Source: Phallusia fumigata (taxonomy: Eukaryota; Chordata; Ascidiacea; Phlebobranchia; Ascidiidae). Taken from it: a DNA stretch of 41,181 nt. Positions within the stretch are counted from its first letter, which is position 1, and the number at the start of each line of letters is the position of its first letter. Below are positions 1-11,236 of this stretch, in pieces. The position numbers and the translations under genes were made by a program. Under the pieces are notes generated by a model. That model did no database searches. It was not told the origin of the DNA and was given only the letters and a program-made list of their open reading frames with translations. The stretch covers positions 1 to 41,181 of the forward strand of contig QXVZ01009729.1 in NCBI GenBank assembly GCA_008931825.1, read 5' to 3'.

Positions 1-860
1 GCTTGTAAGGGTAACACAGCTTGTTTGACACTGATCTGGGGCTGCACAGCAGTTTGCATCATCGAATTTACTTAAAAAGATGACAATATAACATTGTACA
101 AGCAGTTACGAATAATGGCAGTCCGCGATAAACTAAAGGTAGTCGATCAGACTGCAATAATAAACAACGTCAATAAGGTCCTAGAACTAATGTAGCAGTT
201 TTTCGATACAATCTAAATGATAGAAGTAAAAAAGGTCTTTGCTTTGTTCAATGGTGGATACAGAGTTGCTTTGCTATGCAACTATGTAATTTGACTCAGC
301 AACAGCCAGTACAGGAAATTGTTGAAGCGACATTAAGGCTGTATAGACTAAAATAAATGAAAGGTTCTGTAGGACTAGGCCGCTAACCGTTGGGATGCTA
401 TAAGTAAAGGTGCTTTAGTCAAATGATTTCCGCAATTTTAAAACGAAGCGCAAAACACCTGGTTGAATGAAGGAGAAATTCACTGCTCTAACAACCAGAA
501 AATGTACATTGAAAAAACGAGGTGCAACAACCCTTCAAAAATTTTCTAAAACAAACATTTACTACAGCTTTGCTCCTTTTGGAAGCCTTCGAGGTAATTA
601 ACATGTGACACCACAACAAAAACGATATACCCTGGAAATGTTTGTTTGAGACTAATTTCATCAAGAGTTATTACCACATTTTCACTGTTAATTGATCAAT
701 TAAACAAACATAAGCCAAAAATCGCACTTTAATGCCTATTTACACAAATATTGATATATCCACTGACCGATTTTCTTGTTTATCAGCATATGCCTGTTCA
801 ATTACTAACATCGTTTTTCATTTACTAAAACGTCAGATAAAACAATACATGTTACTATAG
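1..860. other. non-coding flank, nothing recognised
   Basis: AT-rich sequence with no long open frame, no lectin exon and no recognisable repeat. It lies left of the block that is duplicated again at about 25,020, so it appears to be outside that duplication. Confidence 0.5.
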
Positions 861-1140
861 GTTTAATACGGATTGGAGGAAGCGTGCAAGAAGAATACAA
901 TGTCCCTTCGGTTGCTGTTTACGTCTAACTAATGGCAAATCTTAAAACTGGTGAATATTCTTTTGCAAGTTATTGTCAGTAACAACTTGTGCAACGTAAT
1001 ACATAACGAACATACTGTCTTCAAATTAGTAAATACAAGTGGTACGTAAGCATGCAGCTTGGTGATTTAAACTAGAGACCCGCAAAATGCTTTACATAAT
1101 TGCCAACCTTAGGTGAAGAGTCGACTGGTGTTAATAATGA
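861..1140 (-). pseudogene. decayed copy of an unidentified minus-strand open segment
   Basis: This stretch matches 25,020-25,310. Read on the minus strand, the right-hand copy is open over 24,937-25,167. Here the same frame is interrupted by a TAA near base 955 but still shows the GHCILLARFLQS segment. The function is not recognised. Similarity stops abruptly at about 1,139, where sequence homologous to 27,270 begins, so this is also the edge of a deletion relative to the right-hand copy. Confidence 0.4.
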
Positions 1141-1142
1141 CA

Positions 1143-1780
1143 CAATCCACCTGTTATTCGGTTTTCCTTCTCTGCATCGTGTTTCTGTATCATCGACATT
1201 TGTAAAAGTTTTTGTGGTTTTTGTGGTTCCTCCTTGCACCGATGTAGAGTAGAGTTCAGCTGCGAAGATGTATCAAGTCACACTACCAAACTACTAACGC
1301 ATATCAAAGACTTTTAACAAGTTAGAACAGCTTCAACGCAAACAATAACCTTATAGTACGACCAACTTTAAGCTCAAGCAAAGTTATTCTAAAACTCGTA
1401 ATTATGACGGTAACAAAGTAGATTATTGCTGAAGAAACAGAATCGTTCGCAAAACAATGTCGTTGCTACGTATAAATTGTAACTTGCCAATCAAAAAATA
1501 CTTCATTATAAGCGACAAAATAAACTTCCTTTGTCAGATCTTTCAAACGTGCCATTAACATTCAGATCTTTGTGTATTATGCGAACCCACCTTTTAAACG
1601 TCCAATTTTTTCCAACTTCTGCAGATCTCTTGTTTTAACATTTGCTATTGTGGCGTTACTTACAGCACATCCGGCTTCAGCTTGAGCGTATTTATAGACA
1701 GTCGATTGCACAATGAGATATTCATATTATTGGTATGCATACCGGGTTTGAGCATGCACAAGTCGAGCGACAGCTTTCAT
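1143..1780 (-). pseudogene. E': relic of an inverted C-type lectin gene (exon 1 and part of CTLD exon)
   Basis: Minus-strand relic. Exon 1 is 1780-1591. It begins with ATG, keeps the YEYLIVHST-like and NATIANVKTTDLQNF-like segments of the family, and ends at AAAAG|GTGGG. It has a TAA just before YEYLIV and has lost part of the signal peptide compared with gene C, its nearest relative in the window. The CTLD exon remnant (1259 to about 1143) begins after CGCAG and is frame-broken: the bases encoding QWTDG are deleted and the end is missing. Stalk, membrane and tail exons are absent. The same lesions occur in E (27,919-27,270), so the decay predates the duplication that made the two copies. Confidence 0.75.
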
Positions 1781-1904
1781 TGTTCAAATATGATGCTTTT
1801 TTCAAAGTTTAAACGACGGTTACTATTTTCTGAGGACACATATCAATTACAGATATTCCCAGACAAACGAATAATACTTTCACTATTTTTTTCGATTTGC
1901 GACC

Positions 1905-2540
1905 AAACCATGGAGTGCAACATTTTATCTCCACACGTGGACCGCAAGGACACCCCCGGGCAAATCGCCTACCACCAGAGACGTTAAAGATCGCTAAACC
2001 AGAATTTCAGCTATTACTTGATCTGGGAATTATTCAGCGGTCTTCCAGTCCATGGTCATTGCCCTTACATATGCTACCCAAAGCGTCTGTAGGTTGGAGG
2101 CTTGTGACTACAGGCGCTTTAGTGCGGTAACTGAGGCGGGTCGATATTCAATTCCGCATGTTCAAGATTTCTTCGCGCACTTGACCGGTGCCACGTTTTT
2201 TTCCAAAATAGGCTTGGATTGTGGTCAAAAAGTGGAACCAATACAACGATTTGAGCGCCCTACAGCAATAGCAGGTTTACAACAGTTCAGTGGTATGTTT
2301 AATTTTTATCATCGATTTATACCATCAGCTACACTAGAAATAAGAAGAATTTAGTTCGGACAGCCGGCCTGCAAACCGCCTTTGATAAAGCAAAAAATGC
2401 CTTTGCCCACGCTACATTATTAAACCACCTACAACCTGCGGAAAAAACTGCTTTAACTGTGGACGCGTCACAAGCAGCCGTCGGGGCAGTTTTGGAACAA
2501 CGCGTTAACAATTATTGTAGACCTTTGGCGTTTCCAGTAA
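1905..2540 (+). mobile_element. Ty3/gypsy-type retrotransposon fragment, left copy (RT / RNase H)
   Basis: Several frames encode pieces of a Ty3/gypsy pol gene. These include the reverse transcriptase start (LLDLGIIQRSSSPWS, then PLHMLPKAS), YSIPHVQDFFAHLTGATFFSK, the connection motif LQQFSGMFNFYHRFIP and the RNase H start LTVDASQAAVGAVLEQ. The part that should carry the catalytic YxDD box is missing between 2,230 and 2,250, and frameshifts separate the pieces, so it cannot be active. No LTRs were seen. A related and differently deleted fragment lies at 28,050-28,730 in matching flanks. Confidence 0.85.
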
Positions 2541-4228
2541 ACGCCCACGTCCAGCAGAACTGTTCAAAACCTCCAGTGTATCAATTTACCTTTTAGTCAA
2601 ACATGTTTGAGTCAAACGGATTCCTGTTCCGTGTACTGTGGCGAGCATACGATACCAATCAAAAAGTTTGTTGCCAAACTTTCCCAAACTTCATTTCGAC
2701 AAATAGGTTATTTGGACAAAAACTGTACCTGGATCTATTTAATGAACCAGTTGACACGAAAGTGCAGAAATGACAAAATAAGCCAATCTTTGGGTGAACA
2801 AGTTGCACTTAAAGATTGTGTCTCATGTGTCTGAATGGTTTCAGTTCATTGCGCGGACGACTGGTTAGTATCACTGCATTTCTAACACTGTTTCCCCCAG
2901 GCAGGATACGCTCTGACGTCACGTGGCAACGCACGGAATCTGCAAACTCAAGGCGCCGTTAATTGATTTCCATGTGGTTCGCGTGGTAGAACTTGCAAGT
3001 TAAGATTGCTGAACTGAAACATTGAATCACTTTCATTAAGAACCTTGTTTGTGACGCACAGAGTTAAATCTATTGTTCACCTAATTCAAATGATAATTTA
3101 GTCCGTGATTAGCCAGTCACAAAGTTAATTAAGAAGACACACAACTTTGGGAGAGTTTTTTCAATAATCGCTTATAAAAACAAGAAATCTTTTACCTGCA
3201 TTTGAAAAGGATTTCGAGAAAGTTCGGCGGTGACAATTGCTTTTTCGGGCAAAAGTATCAGATGACTGCAGCTGTCAAAGCGCAAACACGCTCCCATATA
3301 CGACAGGTGACGTCACAACACAGGGGCGACATCTAACGAGCATTGCAAGAAGTAAATACATCAAAACAAAAGCAGGTATAGCTGTAGTGTTCTGGTTTGT
3401 GCCAAGCAAATTCATTAATATTAACAACATTTCTCTTTACACTCTAAACCACATCACAAAAGTAGGTAATCATTCTCTTTTAGGCAACGAAAGCACCGGA
3501 AAAAAACAACAAACCACCTGATAATTGTTGTTGAACAAATTATCTGTACCTAAAGTTATGATGACTCATGTTATAGCTGATGTGCAATTCAGTTGGTAGA
3601 AAAAAGAAATCAACAACTTCTCAGCGGGCTAAGAATCAATAAGGCATACAGGTTTAGTGATAGTTTTGTCTTCGAATGTGTTGATTGCTTTTATGACCGA
3701 CATATAAGATCCTTGATTTGTGGTAATATCACAAGAAAGGAGCACAAATGCACCCGGGCTTTTAAAATGGAGGGATGAATTGGGTTTCCGTTTTTTTCTT
3801 GCTCCATTTCTTAACTCATTTTCGTGTCATTGGGTAAAACCCATACCAATTATTGGCATGCTTGTATACTAATTAAACAAAAACATTTTAACAGTCAGCA
3901 AATATTAAGGCAACACATGCTCTCCTGGATGTATTTGTAAAGCATGAATCAGGGTGCAAATCGAATCGTGACGTCAAATCTCTTGTGTAATCCTATTGTG
4001 AAGTCTGTTGTATCTGTTACACAGAGTTAGAGAGACTATCTTAGGCAAGTGATGTTAAACCAGTGTGTGCACATAGAAACGTGTATACAACATTGTAACA
4101 AGTCTGAATTCACTCAGGAGTTAAGTACAGTTGAGCAGGATTGTTTAAATTCGGATAAGATACATAACACTATTGCTTTCAGGTCGGCAAAAAGTTTAAT
4201 TAGAATTGTTGTTGCAGTTGAAGACAAA
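2541..4228 (+). other. 5' flank of gene A with family upstream modules
   Basis: No gene is seen. The flank matches that of F (29,100-30,650), including a segment with GACCGACATATAAGATCC at about 3,700. It contains the distal module (about 2,855-2,990, with CTGACGTCAC), a second TGACGTCA palindrome near 3,310 followed by a gggcgacatctaacgagc-like motif, and the proximal block at 3,915-4,030. Confidence 0.5.
3915..4030 (+). promoter_or_regulatory. proximal upstream block of gene A
   Basis: This block (catgctctcctgg... to ...cacagagtt) recurs at a similar distance before the ATG of B, D, F and G and in the flank of H. It holds a TGACGTCA half-palindrome and ends about 200 bp before the ATG. Conservation among otherwise diverging flanks suggests a core promoter or 5' UTR, but no start site can be fixed. 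Confidence 0.4.
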
Positions 4229-5177
4229 ATGAAAATTGCCGGATTTGTCATCCTGTTCTTTGTGCAACTTGTTGGAGCAGAAACGTGGCATACTTTTCAA
4301 GTTTTCATTTAGGATTAATCCATAAGTTAAAACTATTTAACTTGTAAAACATAGCACGCGAAAAAGGTTGCTTGGTTTTTTTGGCGCTTTTGTCACTAAA
4401 CACACAAGCCCGTGTATTTGAAATGCGATTCAAACCCTCTTACGATTCAAGTTTCTATTGTGTTTCCTTCCTGTCAAATCGTAAAAAACAAAACAGCGAC
4501 AAATATATGCTGCTGTTCTGCAATAATCCACGTTATATGTCTTGTTAATACCGGTTTTGCAAAACGTTAATTTAGGAATTGGTTTTCCAAAACACTAAAT
4601 TTAAAACACAATATAAAGGCTCTTCACAAAGCGGTTAACTTTTGTTGAACGCGTGTGTTTGGCGCTGTGGTATTTGTTGGTCGTAGTGGTGAGCGTTCGT
4701 TTGCCACCAAATCGTTTGTTTTCGTTATGGTTAATGTAAGTCCTACCTACTAGAGAACTTTAAAGTATAAGAAAGAAAAATTCCAGTTGTCATGATTTGC
4801 GAAAATCATTGTCGCAATTTGTAAATTAATTGATCTTGTTTGTCAACTTGCATCGTGAAAAACCGACCTAATGTACGTAGTAAAATTTGAAAAATTCGCA
4901 ACTAATTTTTGAATAGTCATTTGTGCATGGCTTAGATAACATATTAATAAATCAACAGATTAGCGCCGTCTCAAGATGATCATTGCGTTTAAATTTAACA
5001 TGCTTGTTAATAAAATTATCAACTTTCAAGGATCTAATTTCAAAAAAATCTTCGGAACATTTGGTTAAAAATTATCCCTATCGTGAGGGTTTTGAAATTA
5101 CTTACAAGGAAGTATTGCAAGTTCTGGCTTGGCATCGTTGTTGGAACTGTTTTATTTCACATAAACCCATTTTGTAG

Positions 5178-5417
5178 CTTCTTATTACTCATTCTACATC
5201 GGTGCAAGGAGGAACCAAACAACAAACACGTTTCAATGGACAGATGGAACAAATGTTAATGATACACAGACACAGTGGGGAGGTGGAGAACCGGATAACA
5301 GCGAAGGAAATGAAGATTGTTTGATAATGGGAGGGTACCGAAAATCAGCAGTTTTGAAGTGGTTCGATATCCATTGTTCAACTCCTTTAAGCTTCGTTTG
5401 TCAAACAAATATTTTGG
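5178..5417 (+). CDS. gene A CTLD exon 2
   Basis: This symmetrical phase-1 exon of 240 bases carries SFYIGARRNQ, FQWTDGTN, GEPDNSEGNEDC, KWFDIHC and FVCQ. It therefore supplies CTLD cysteines 2, 3 and 4 and an EPD motif. It begins after TTTTGTAG and ends before GTATGT. The last line of the domain reads CQTNIL where relatives read CQK. Confidence 0.85.
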
Positions 5418-6373
5418 GTATGTTTAGTATTTGACATAACTCATGTTTAAACGACAGAAAGTTACTTAACCTGACGATTGTTTAACAAAGGTCAATATGC
5501 AAACCCTTGGCACGCGTACCACGATCGCGTGGTATAGATAGCACGCTAAGTGTTTTACGAGTTCATATTCTAATACATATTTGAGCCAAATTCAGAGAGA
5601 TATTTGTTCTTTTATCGCAAAGTGTAGTGCAACTGTAACAAAAGGCGAGCACATGCAAAAACAGCCTTTCACAGATAGTGACAATTAGCGTTGTTGTGAC
5701 GTCATCAACGTAGCACACGAAGTCATTAACATTTTAACATAATTTGTGAAATGACACACTGCGTTCAAACGGTTGCCGAACACTGTCTTAATAGACGCTG
5801 TAAAACTTTTTAATTTAAAACTGTTAAAATAGCTCAACTTGTTTAAACGTTTTAGTGCTTGGCCAAAAAAAGGATTTACAATCAACAGAGTTTGCGGATT
5901 CGGGGGCAACCCGAAATATGTGTAAACAACTAATCTGCTATCTATGTTTTAGTGATCACTACAACCTCTACTACCACGACTACAACTATAACTACAGCTG
6001 CAAAAACTTTTTCAAGTTTGACATTACAGACTACAAGGGTGCCAAGCACGTTTTCTACAACCCACAGTTCGACAACCATAAGTGGTAAATATTTGTGTAT
6101 AAATGTTGTCAGTTATATAACATTAAATTTTATCATAATTCAACAGAAACAACTAGATTTATAGCCAGAATTTATATCACCACTGTACAAGATGGAGCAG
6201 GTATGACAAGTTCTTTATTTGGTGCGTTTCCCTTATGTCATATTCTGATGACCACACATTTTAAAATTTGGTCGATAAATGTTGGTTTCACAATATGACC
6301 GTGTGATTTGTAATAACAGAAACATCCGGATTTTCAGACAGCACTTATAACACCACTGCACAAGATCAACCAG

Positions 6374-7637
6374 GTACGAAAAGTTTATTGTTGCAGTTAT
6401 GTGTTTATATCCTTACAATCCGACCTTTAATAACCGTTTCGTCAGTCACAGCTAATACCCAACCCTGGATAGGGTATGATGAAACAGAACCTACAATAGC
6501 ACAACACGCCACACAATGTCAGCAGCAGTTTAAAAAAATAAGCCTTTCAGAAATCGAAATAAACTCAAAATACATCTAAATAAGACTCCATTTCACTCAA
6601 CATTTCGAGTGTAAACCTCTGAGGTGCAAAAGTTTACTGTGGAAAACCCGTTGCCTGCCAGTGCCATTTAAACAACAAAAAGACATGACACATAATTTTT
6701 TGCTATTGCCGGCCGCATTACGGACATTATTTTACTCACAGCCGCCACATAGGCGACGAGTTACAAAAAATGTAAGGTGGCAGATGTACTTCACCACACA
6801 CTATATTTTGACGTCACAAAAAGTGTAGTGTCGCAGTATTCCAACACACATGACAGAACTTTCAGCAAGAGCATGTTGGTTGGTTATTTCTTTTGCTCAT
6901 ATCAAAAAAACAACACTGTTCCATCAGGTGCAAGCGCAAAACTGTTCTGCTGCCGCAGTCAAGTTTCATCGGCTAAATACACGTGTGAGAAACCAAGTGA
7001 AGTCCAGACAGTGGCGCGCGTAAAGTCAATAAAACTTGAAGCTGTCTCCAAAAACAGCACGTCATTAAAATGTAATCCAATCGTTTATTACTGCATAATA
7101 CCATTGTGATGCAACAATGACAGTCGATTTATGGGGTAACATTTGCCAATTTGACGTCATAAACGTCGTAATATGCGAAACCCAAAATTATTTTTATGTA
7201 GGTTGTTGTTCCACCTTGTCAATTCAACTTATTTTAAAGCAAACTAATTTCTGAAATTGTAACAAAATAACAGTTTTTTATTTACCCACTTCCTCTTACC
7301 AGCCTAAGAGTTTTTAACAATGCACAGCCGCCATTACATAGACTTTAATATACATGTGCACGGCCGCATTTAACTGTACCTGCAGCCACATGCGGCCTTA
7401 CGGCCGCAGGTTGTGCACCCCTGGGATAGATGGTTTTTTTCAATGCATTAAAGTGGAAACCGTTTGTACAAAAACTGGATGTAAGTCGGCAAATCCATCG
7501 GTTTATGTATCAGCATAATATGTAAATTTGGTTTGGAGTAACGGTAAAGCTTTAATTGCAACTAAGCAATAAATGGTGCAAGCGAACTACGCTGTTGTTA
7601 TTGGGCAAATTTAAAAGTTGAAACTAATATTTTTTAG
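6374..7637 (+). other. intron of gene A with about 700 bp absent from gene G
   Basis: The matching intron of G resumes similarity on either side of about 6,700-7,425, so A has extra sequence there. The extra segment has GC-rich ends (ccggccgcattacgg at 6,708; gcggccttacggccgcagg at 7,393) and a gtgcacccctgg-like edge, as seen at the ends of some DNA transposon relics. No transposase frame and no clean inverted repeat were found, so a MITE is only a possibility. Confidence 0.35.
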
Positions 7638-8403
7638 ACAAGGAAAGTAGCTCATTGCCAGTAGCTGTGATTCCATCTGTTGCTGGATGCGTCATCGTTG
7701 TTGCGTCTGTCACAGCAATATTTCTCATCTGTCGAAAACGCACTAGGTAGCTTGTGATAAGACAATGGTATATCATCAGTAGGCATTGGTTTCGTTTTAT
7801 TTTAAATTTCAGATCCAAAGCGAACTCAAATGCCACAGAAAACGAAAATGCAGAAATTGGTGGGAAATTTACTAAAATAAACTTTTTGTTGGTCCTGGAC
7901 TCTGTCAGACGTACTATCACAACATGTCACTAAACCAAAATAAAATGATTTAGGATTTTCGAAATATTTGTTACATTAAACCATATTTGCGTTTTTCCAA
8001 AATACGTGTTTTTTAACAAAAAATGCGTGATAAAACCCATCAAGTTATTTATCACAATTTATCACAAACAGAAAACGCTCATGTGAGGAATGAAAATGAT
8101 TCTAACAAGACAGAAGATCAACAGGAACACGCCTATGGCTCCGTCTACAACGAAGCTTATAGTGGCATTCCAAACCCGATGGGAGAAGCAATGTATGCTT
8201 TCGCAAAAATTGACAACTTTCCTGAAGAGTGCGAAAAGCATGGGACAACAACCAAAGACAACAAGCCGAACAACCATGAAATATACGCTATGACTGTCAG
8301 GAATGAAACAGAAACCCTGCAGCGAAACAAGAACCTCCAGCCCAACGTCAATGAAAGTTCGGAGGATGTGTACGCTTTCGTGGATAAAAAGGACAAGAAA
8401 TGA

Positions 8404-11236
8404 TACTTGCAGAGAGAAATAAAACGCTCAATCCAAAAGGGAATTTAAGAAAACCAAAACGGACAACGTCAGTGCAAAAACGTCAATGCCTACAAACTTT
8501 AAATATTGAACAAAACGTATTTACTGATTCACACACACTTCAAGAAAACTGGCAGGTTCTGTTGAAGACCTCGGACAATACTGTAGGTTGGCATGCCGAG
8601 TGACCCGTCCTTTTAACCCCTTTGAGTCCACCATGTGCAATTTTTACGTGTGTTGTATTACGTGGCGTTTGGCTATTTTGCATTGGACAAAACGTATTTA
8701 CTGCTTCACAGATAATTTAAGAAAATTGGCAACAGCGGTTGAAGATTTCGTAAAACATTTTACCCAGGCGAATAAAAAATATTGCACGTGGGGTCACATT
8801 CTTCATTTTCTTGCAACGTATTTTGTATTTGCTTGCTTTACTAAAAGCTACGTCATTTATTTATTACATGGACTCGTACGCGAATTGCTCAGTAACCTAT
8901 TCACTATGATTAGCGGTGTTAAAAACGACTCATGCTCTTTGTGTGTTGTGCAGTCATCAGTAACTACGCAGTGCTTTGTCATAGACAGCAACCGATATGA
9001 CAACACATGCTTTCCATGTTGAAAGTTTGGCACGCCGAGTGACCCGTTCTTTTAACCCTTCGTGTCTACCATGTGCAATTTAAGACGTGGCGTTTTGTTC
9101 ATTGACAAACTGTGATGATCTTTACGGTTGGACAGGCAAAGAGATCAGATCTCCTGTTTGATTGTATCATTGGGAGCAAAAACCTTCCATTGCTCATTGT
9201 GCACCGCAGTGTTTGCCTGGGAGTGCATCATTGAAACACAATTCATAATTGGTTCAAGAAATCGGATTTGAAAATCATTCATTAAGTCCAAATAAACGAC
9301 AAATTTTGATGTCACCATCACCACCACAAGAACCGAGTCTTTGATCAGTTTTGATCAGAGTGGCAGATGTTAATGTGTGAGAGTAAAAGTTTGCATCAAG
9401 GTATTTTAAACTTCTTAGATTCAAGACATTTCCTGTAACGCAGTTGCATTCCACATAATGAAGGTATTAACTGCGGTAGGTAGAAGCTAGACAATATTTA
9501 AATGTAGTAAAAAGGATCCCATCAAAATAGGAAACAGTATCAAATTCGTTTCAAACAGCAACGCCTTCACATATCGGGGCTGAAACTGAATGTCATCCTC
9601 TGATCAATATATTGCTTAGGCGACCTGCATTTCAGTGGGTAAAATAACTTTGAAAAAAAACACAACTTGTTCCATTTATTGGCTCCATTCGAAAAATGTG
9701 GCCAGTATTCAACACCAACCAATGTTAATTTTAACTTGTCCCTGAAGGTTTTGGGATTCGTTTCGGGACAATGCCACAAGTTTGTCTGTTTTGATATGCA
9801 CATAAACATCAATACATTTATTAGTTAAACAAAAAGTTGTACTTACAGACTGTATGATGAAGGCCTGAATTGCTTGTTGCGCTTGTGGCTGATTAGTATC
9901 AATGCAGCAATCTGCAAATTGATTTCTAACACCACTTCCCCCAGGCAGGACATGCTTTGACGTCATGTCATAACGCACACAATTTGCAAGCTTGGGGCGC
10001 CGTTAATTGATTGCCACACAAAGCATACAAGTTTATTCGCAAACTTTTCAAAGATGTTATATTTACTTCCCGAAGCAAAACTTGGTCGCACCTCATTCCA
10101 ATCACAATTTAATTCCTCATTAACTAGTCATACGGTTCACAATAGTCACAACCTGAGTTTTTTTTAAACCAGTTGTGAAAACAACAAATTTTTCACCTGC
10201 ATGTAAAAAAGGATTTCCAGGAAGAACCTGTATCGCTCGGTAGTGGTAGTTACAAAATAATTCTTCGCATGCTATAATCACTTTTGTTCTTTACTTCAAA
10301 AGTCGAGTAGATGGTTTGATCCTTTCATCCAACACGAGAAACAATCTTGACGCTTAATTTTTGCAATGCTTCCATTCGAAACAAACTCTGTTGAATAAAA
10401 TGCAAATTCCTAATAAACTTCACCCAGCTTTGAGATACATTGGAACCCGGGGACAACCCTTCTATTAACATAAACCCTACCAAGACGCGACACTCTCTTA
10501 TGTACGTCAGGTGACGTCACAACGCAAGGGCGACATCTAACGAGCAAGATACAAACGTCAATTAGGTGATTCGCATTTTAGTGGGTTCAAAGGCAAAAAC
10601 GATGGATCACAGTGAACTCAGTGTAACAATATGAAGTGGTGGCGTTTAGTAATGATTTTATGTTCGCATGTGCTTTGGTGTCTAAAATAAAGGAGCATTA
10701 CAAACAATTGTGCGCCACAAGGTAAACAGATCAACGCATTTTGCCGAATATAGTTTTTAGCAAAATGGGTTTCCAATTTTTGTTTGTCTCTTCCAACCAT
10801 TTTGCATCAGTGTGCGAAAATGATGCCAACTATAGGGGTGCTAATATAATAAATAAATAAACAAAAAAAATTAGTACATAGGCATTGTCACAGACAGCAA
10901 CTGAGAAGACAACACATGCTTTCGTGGTTGTATCTGCAAAGCATGAATCAGCGTGAACCGTGGCGTCAACTCTCTTGTGCAATCTTATTGTGAAGTCTAT
11001 TGTATCTTGTACGCAGAGTTGCTGAGACTAAAACAATTTCGCCGAGGCAAATAAAGACTAGTTATGTGTGTGCGTACGTGCCAACAACGAGCATACAATA
11101 GTGTAACATGTCAGAATTTACCTAGATCTAGCTAGAGTTTAGTAGAATATGGTTCGTTTCGAAAAAGATGCCTGACACTAATGCTTTTATAAGTCAGACA
11201 ACAATTCCAATTGTAAATGCAGCTATAAAAGACAAA
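8404..11236 (+). other. A-B intergenic region, near-duplicate of the G-H region
   Basis: No gene is seen. From about 8,400 it matches 38,757-41,181 closely to the right edge of the window. It includes the downstream repeat (ccgagtgacccgtccttttaaccc) twice, at 8,596 and 9,034, the distal upstream module at 9,885-10,015 with TTGACGTCATG, a second TGACGTCA near 10,512, and the proximal block of B at 10,915-11,025. Confidence 0.6.
10915..11025 (+). promoter_or_regulatory. proximal upstream block of gene B
   Basis: This is the family block seen before A, D, F and G. It ends about 212 bp before the ATG of B. The cyclic-AMP-response-like half site reads GGCGTCAA here rather than GACGTCAA. A promoter role is inferred from recurrence and constant distance. 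Confidence 0.4.

Larger units (their letters stand above)
4229..8403 (+). pseudogene. gene A: C-type lectin-like receptor with truncated exon 1 and lost final acceptor
   Basis: Exon 1 starts at ATG 4229 with a signal peptide (MKIAGFVILFFVQLVGA) and ETWHTFQ. It then runs into intron-like sequence and stops at 4312. About 150 bases that encode the first CTLD cysteine in F and G are missing, as is the donor. The following exons are open with good splice sites: CTLD 5178-5417 (EPD, NEDC, WFD), stalk 5953-6084, 6147-6200 and 6320-6373, membrane 7638-7746, juxtamembrane 7813-7859. The tail frame is open at 8023-8403 with AYGSVYNEAYSGI, AMYA, EIYAM and DVYAF, but its homologous acceptor AG is now AA. 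An in-frame alternative acceptor exists before 8117. The juxtamembrane exon reads ENAEI where relatives have EYAEI. A full-length receptor cannot be made, but the open middle exons suggest recent damage or partial use. Confidence 0.7.

Noticed and set aside
6777..7109. 110-codon frame in a gene A intron
   Set aside because: It lies inside the insertion absent from G and has no recognisable features.
8010..8025. A GT-AC intron ending TTTTTTAAC to rescue the gene A tail
   Set aside because: It would be in frame in A but not in G, and GT-AC ends are very rare. The AG at 8,116 is a simpler alternative.
8588..9022. 144-codon frame downstream of gene A (and 95 codons at 38936 after G)
   Set aside because: The frame is not preserved between the near-identical A and G flanks, and it lies in the downstream repeat. 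Chance is the better explanation.
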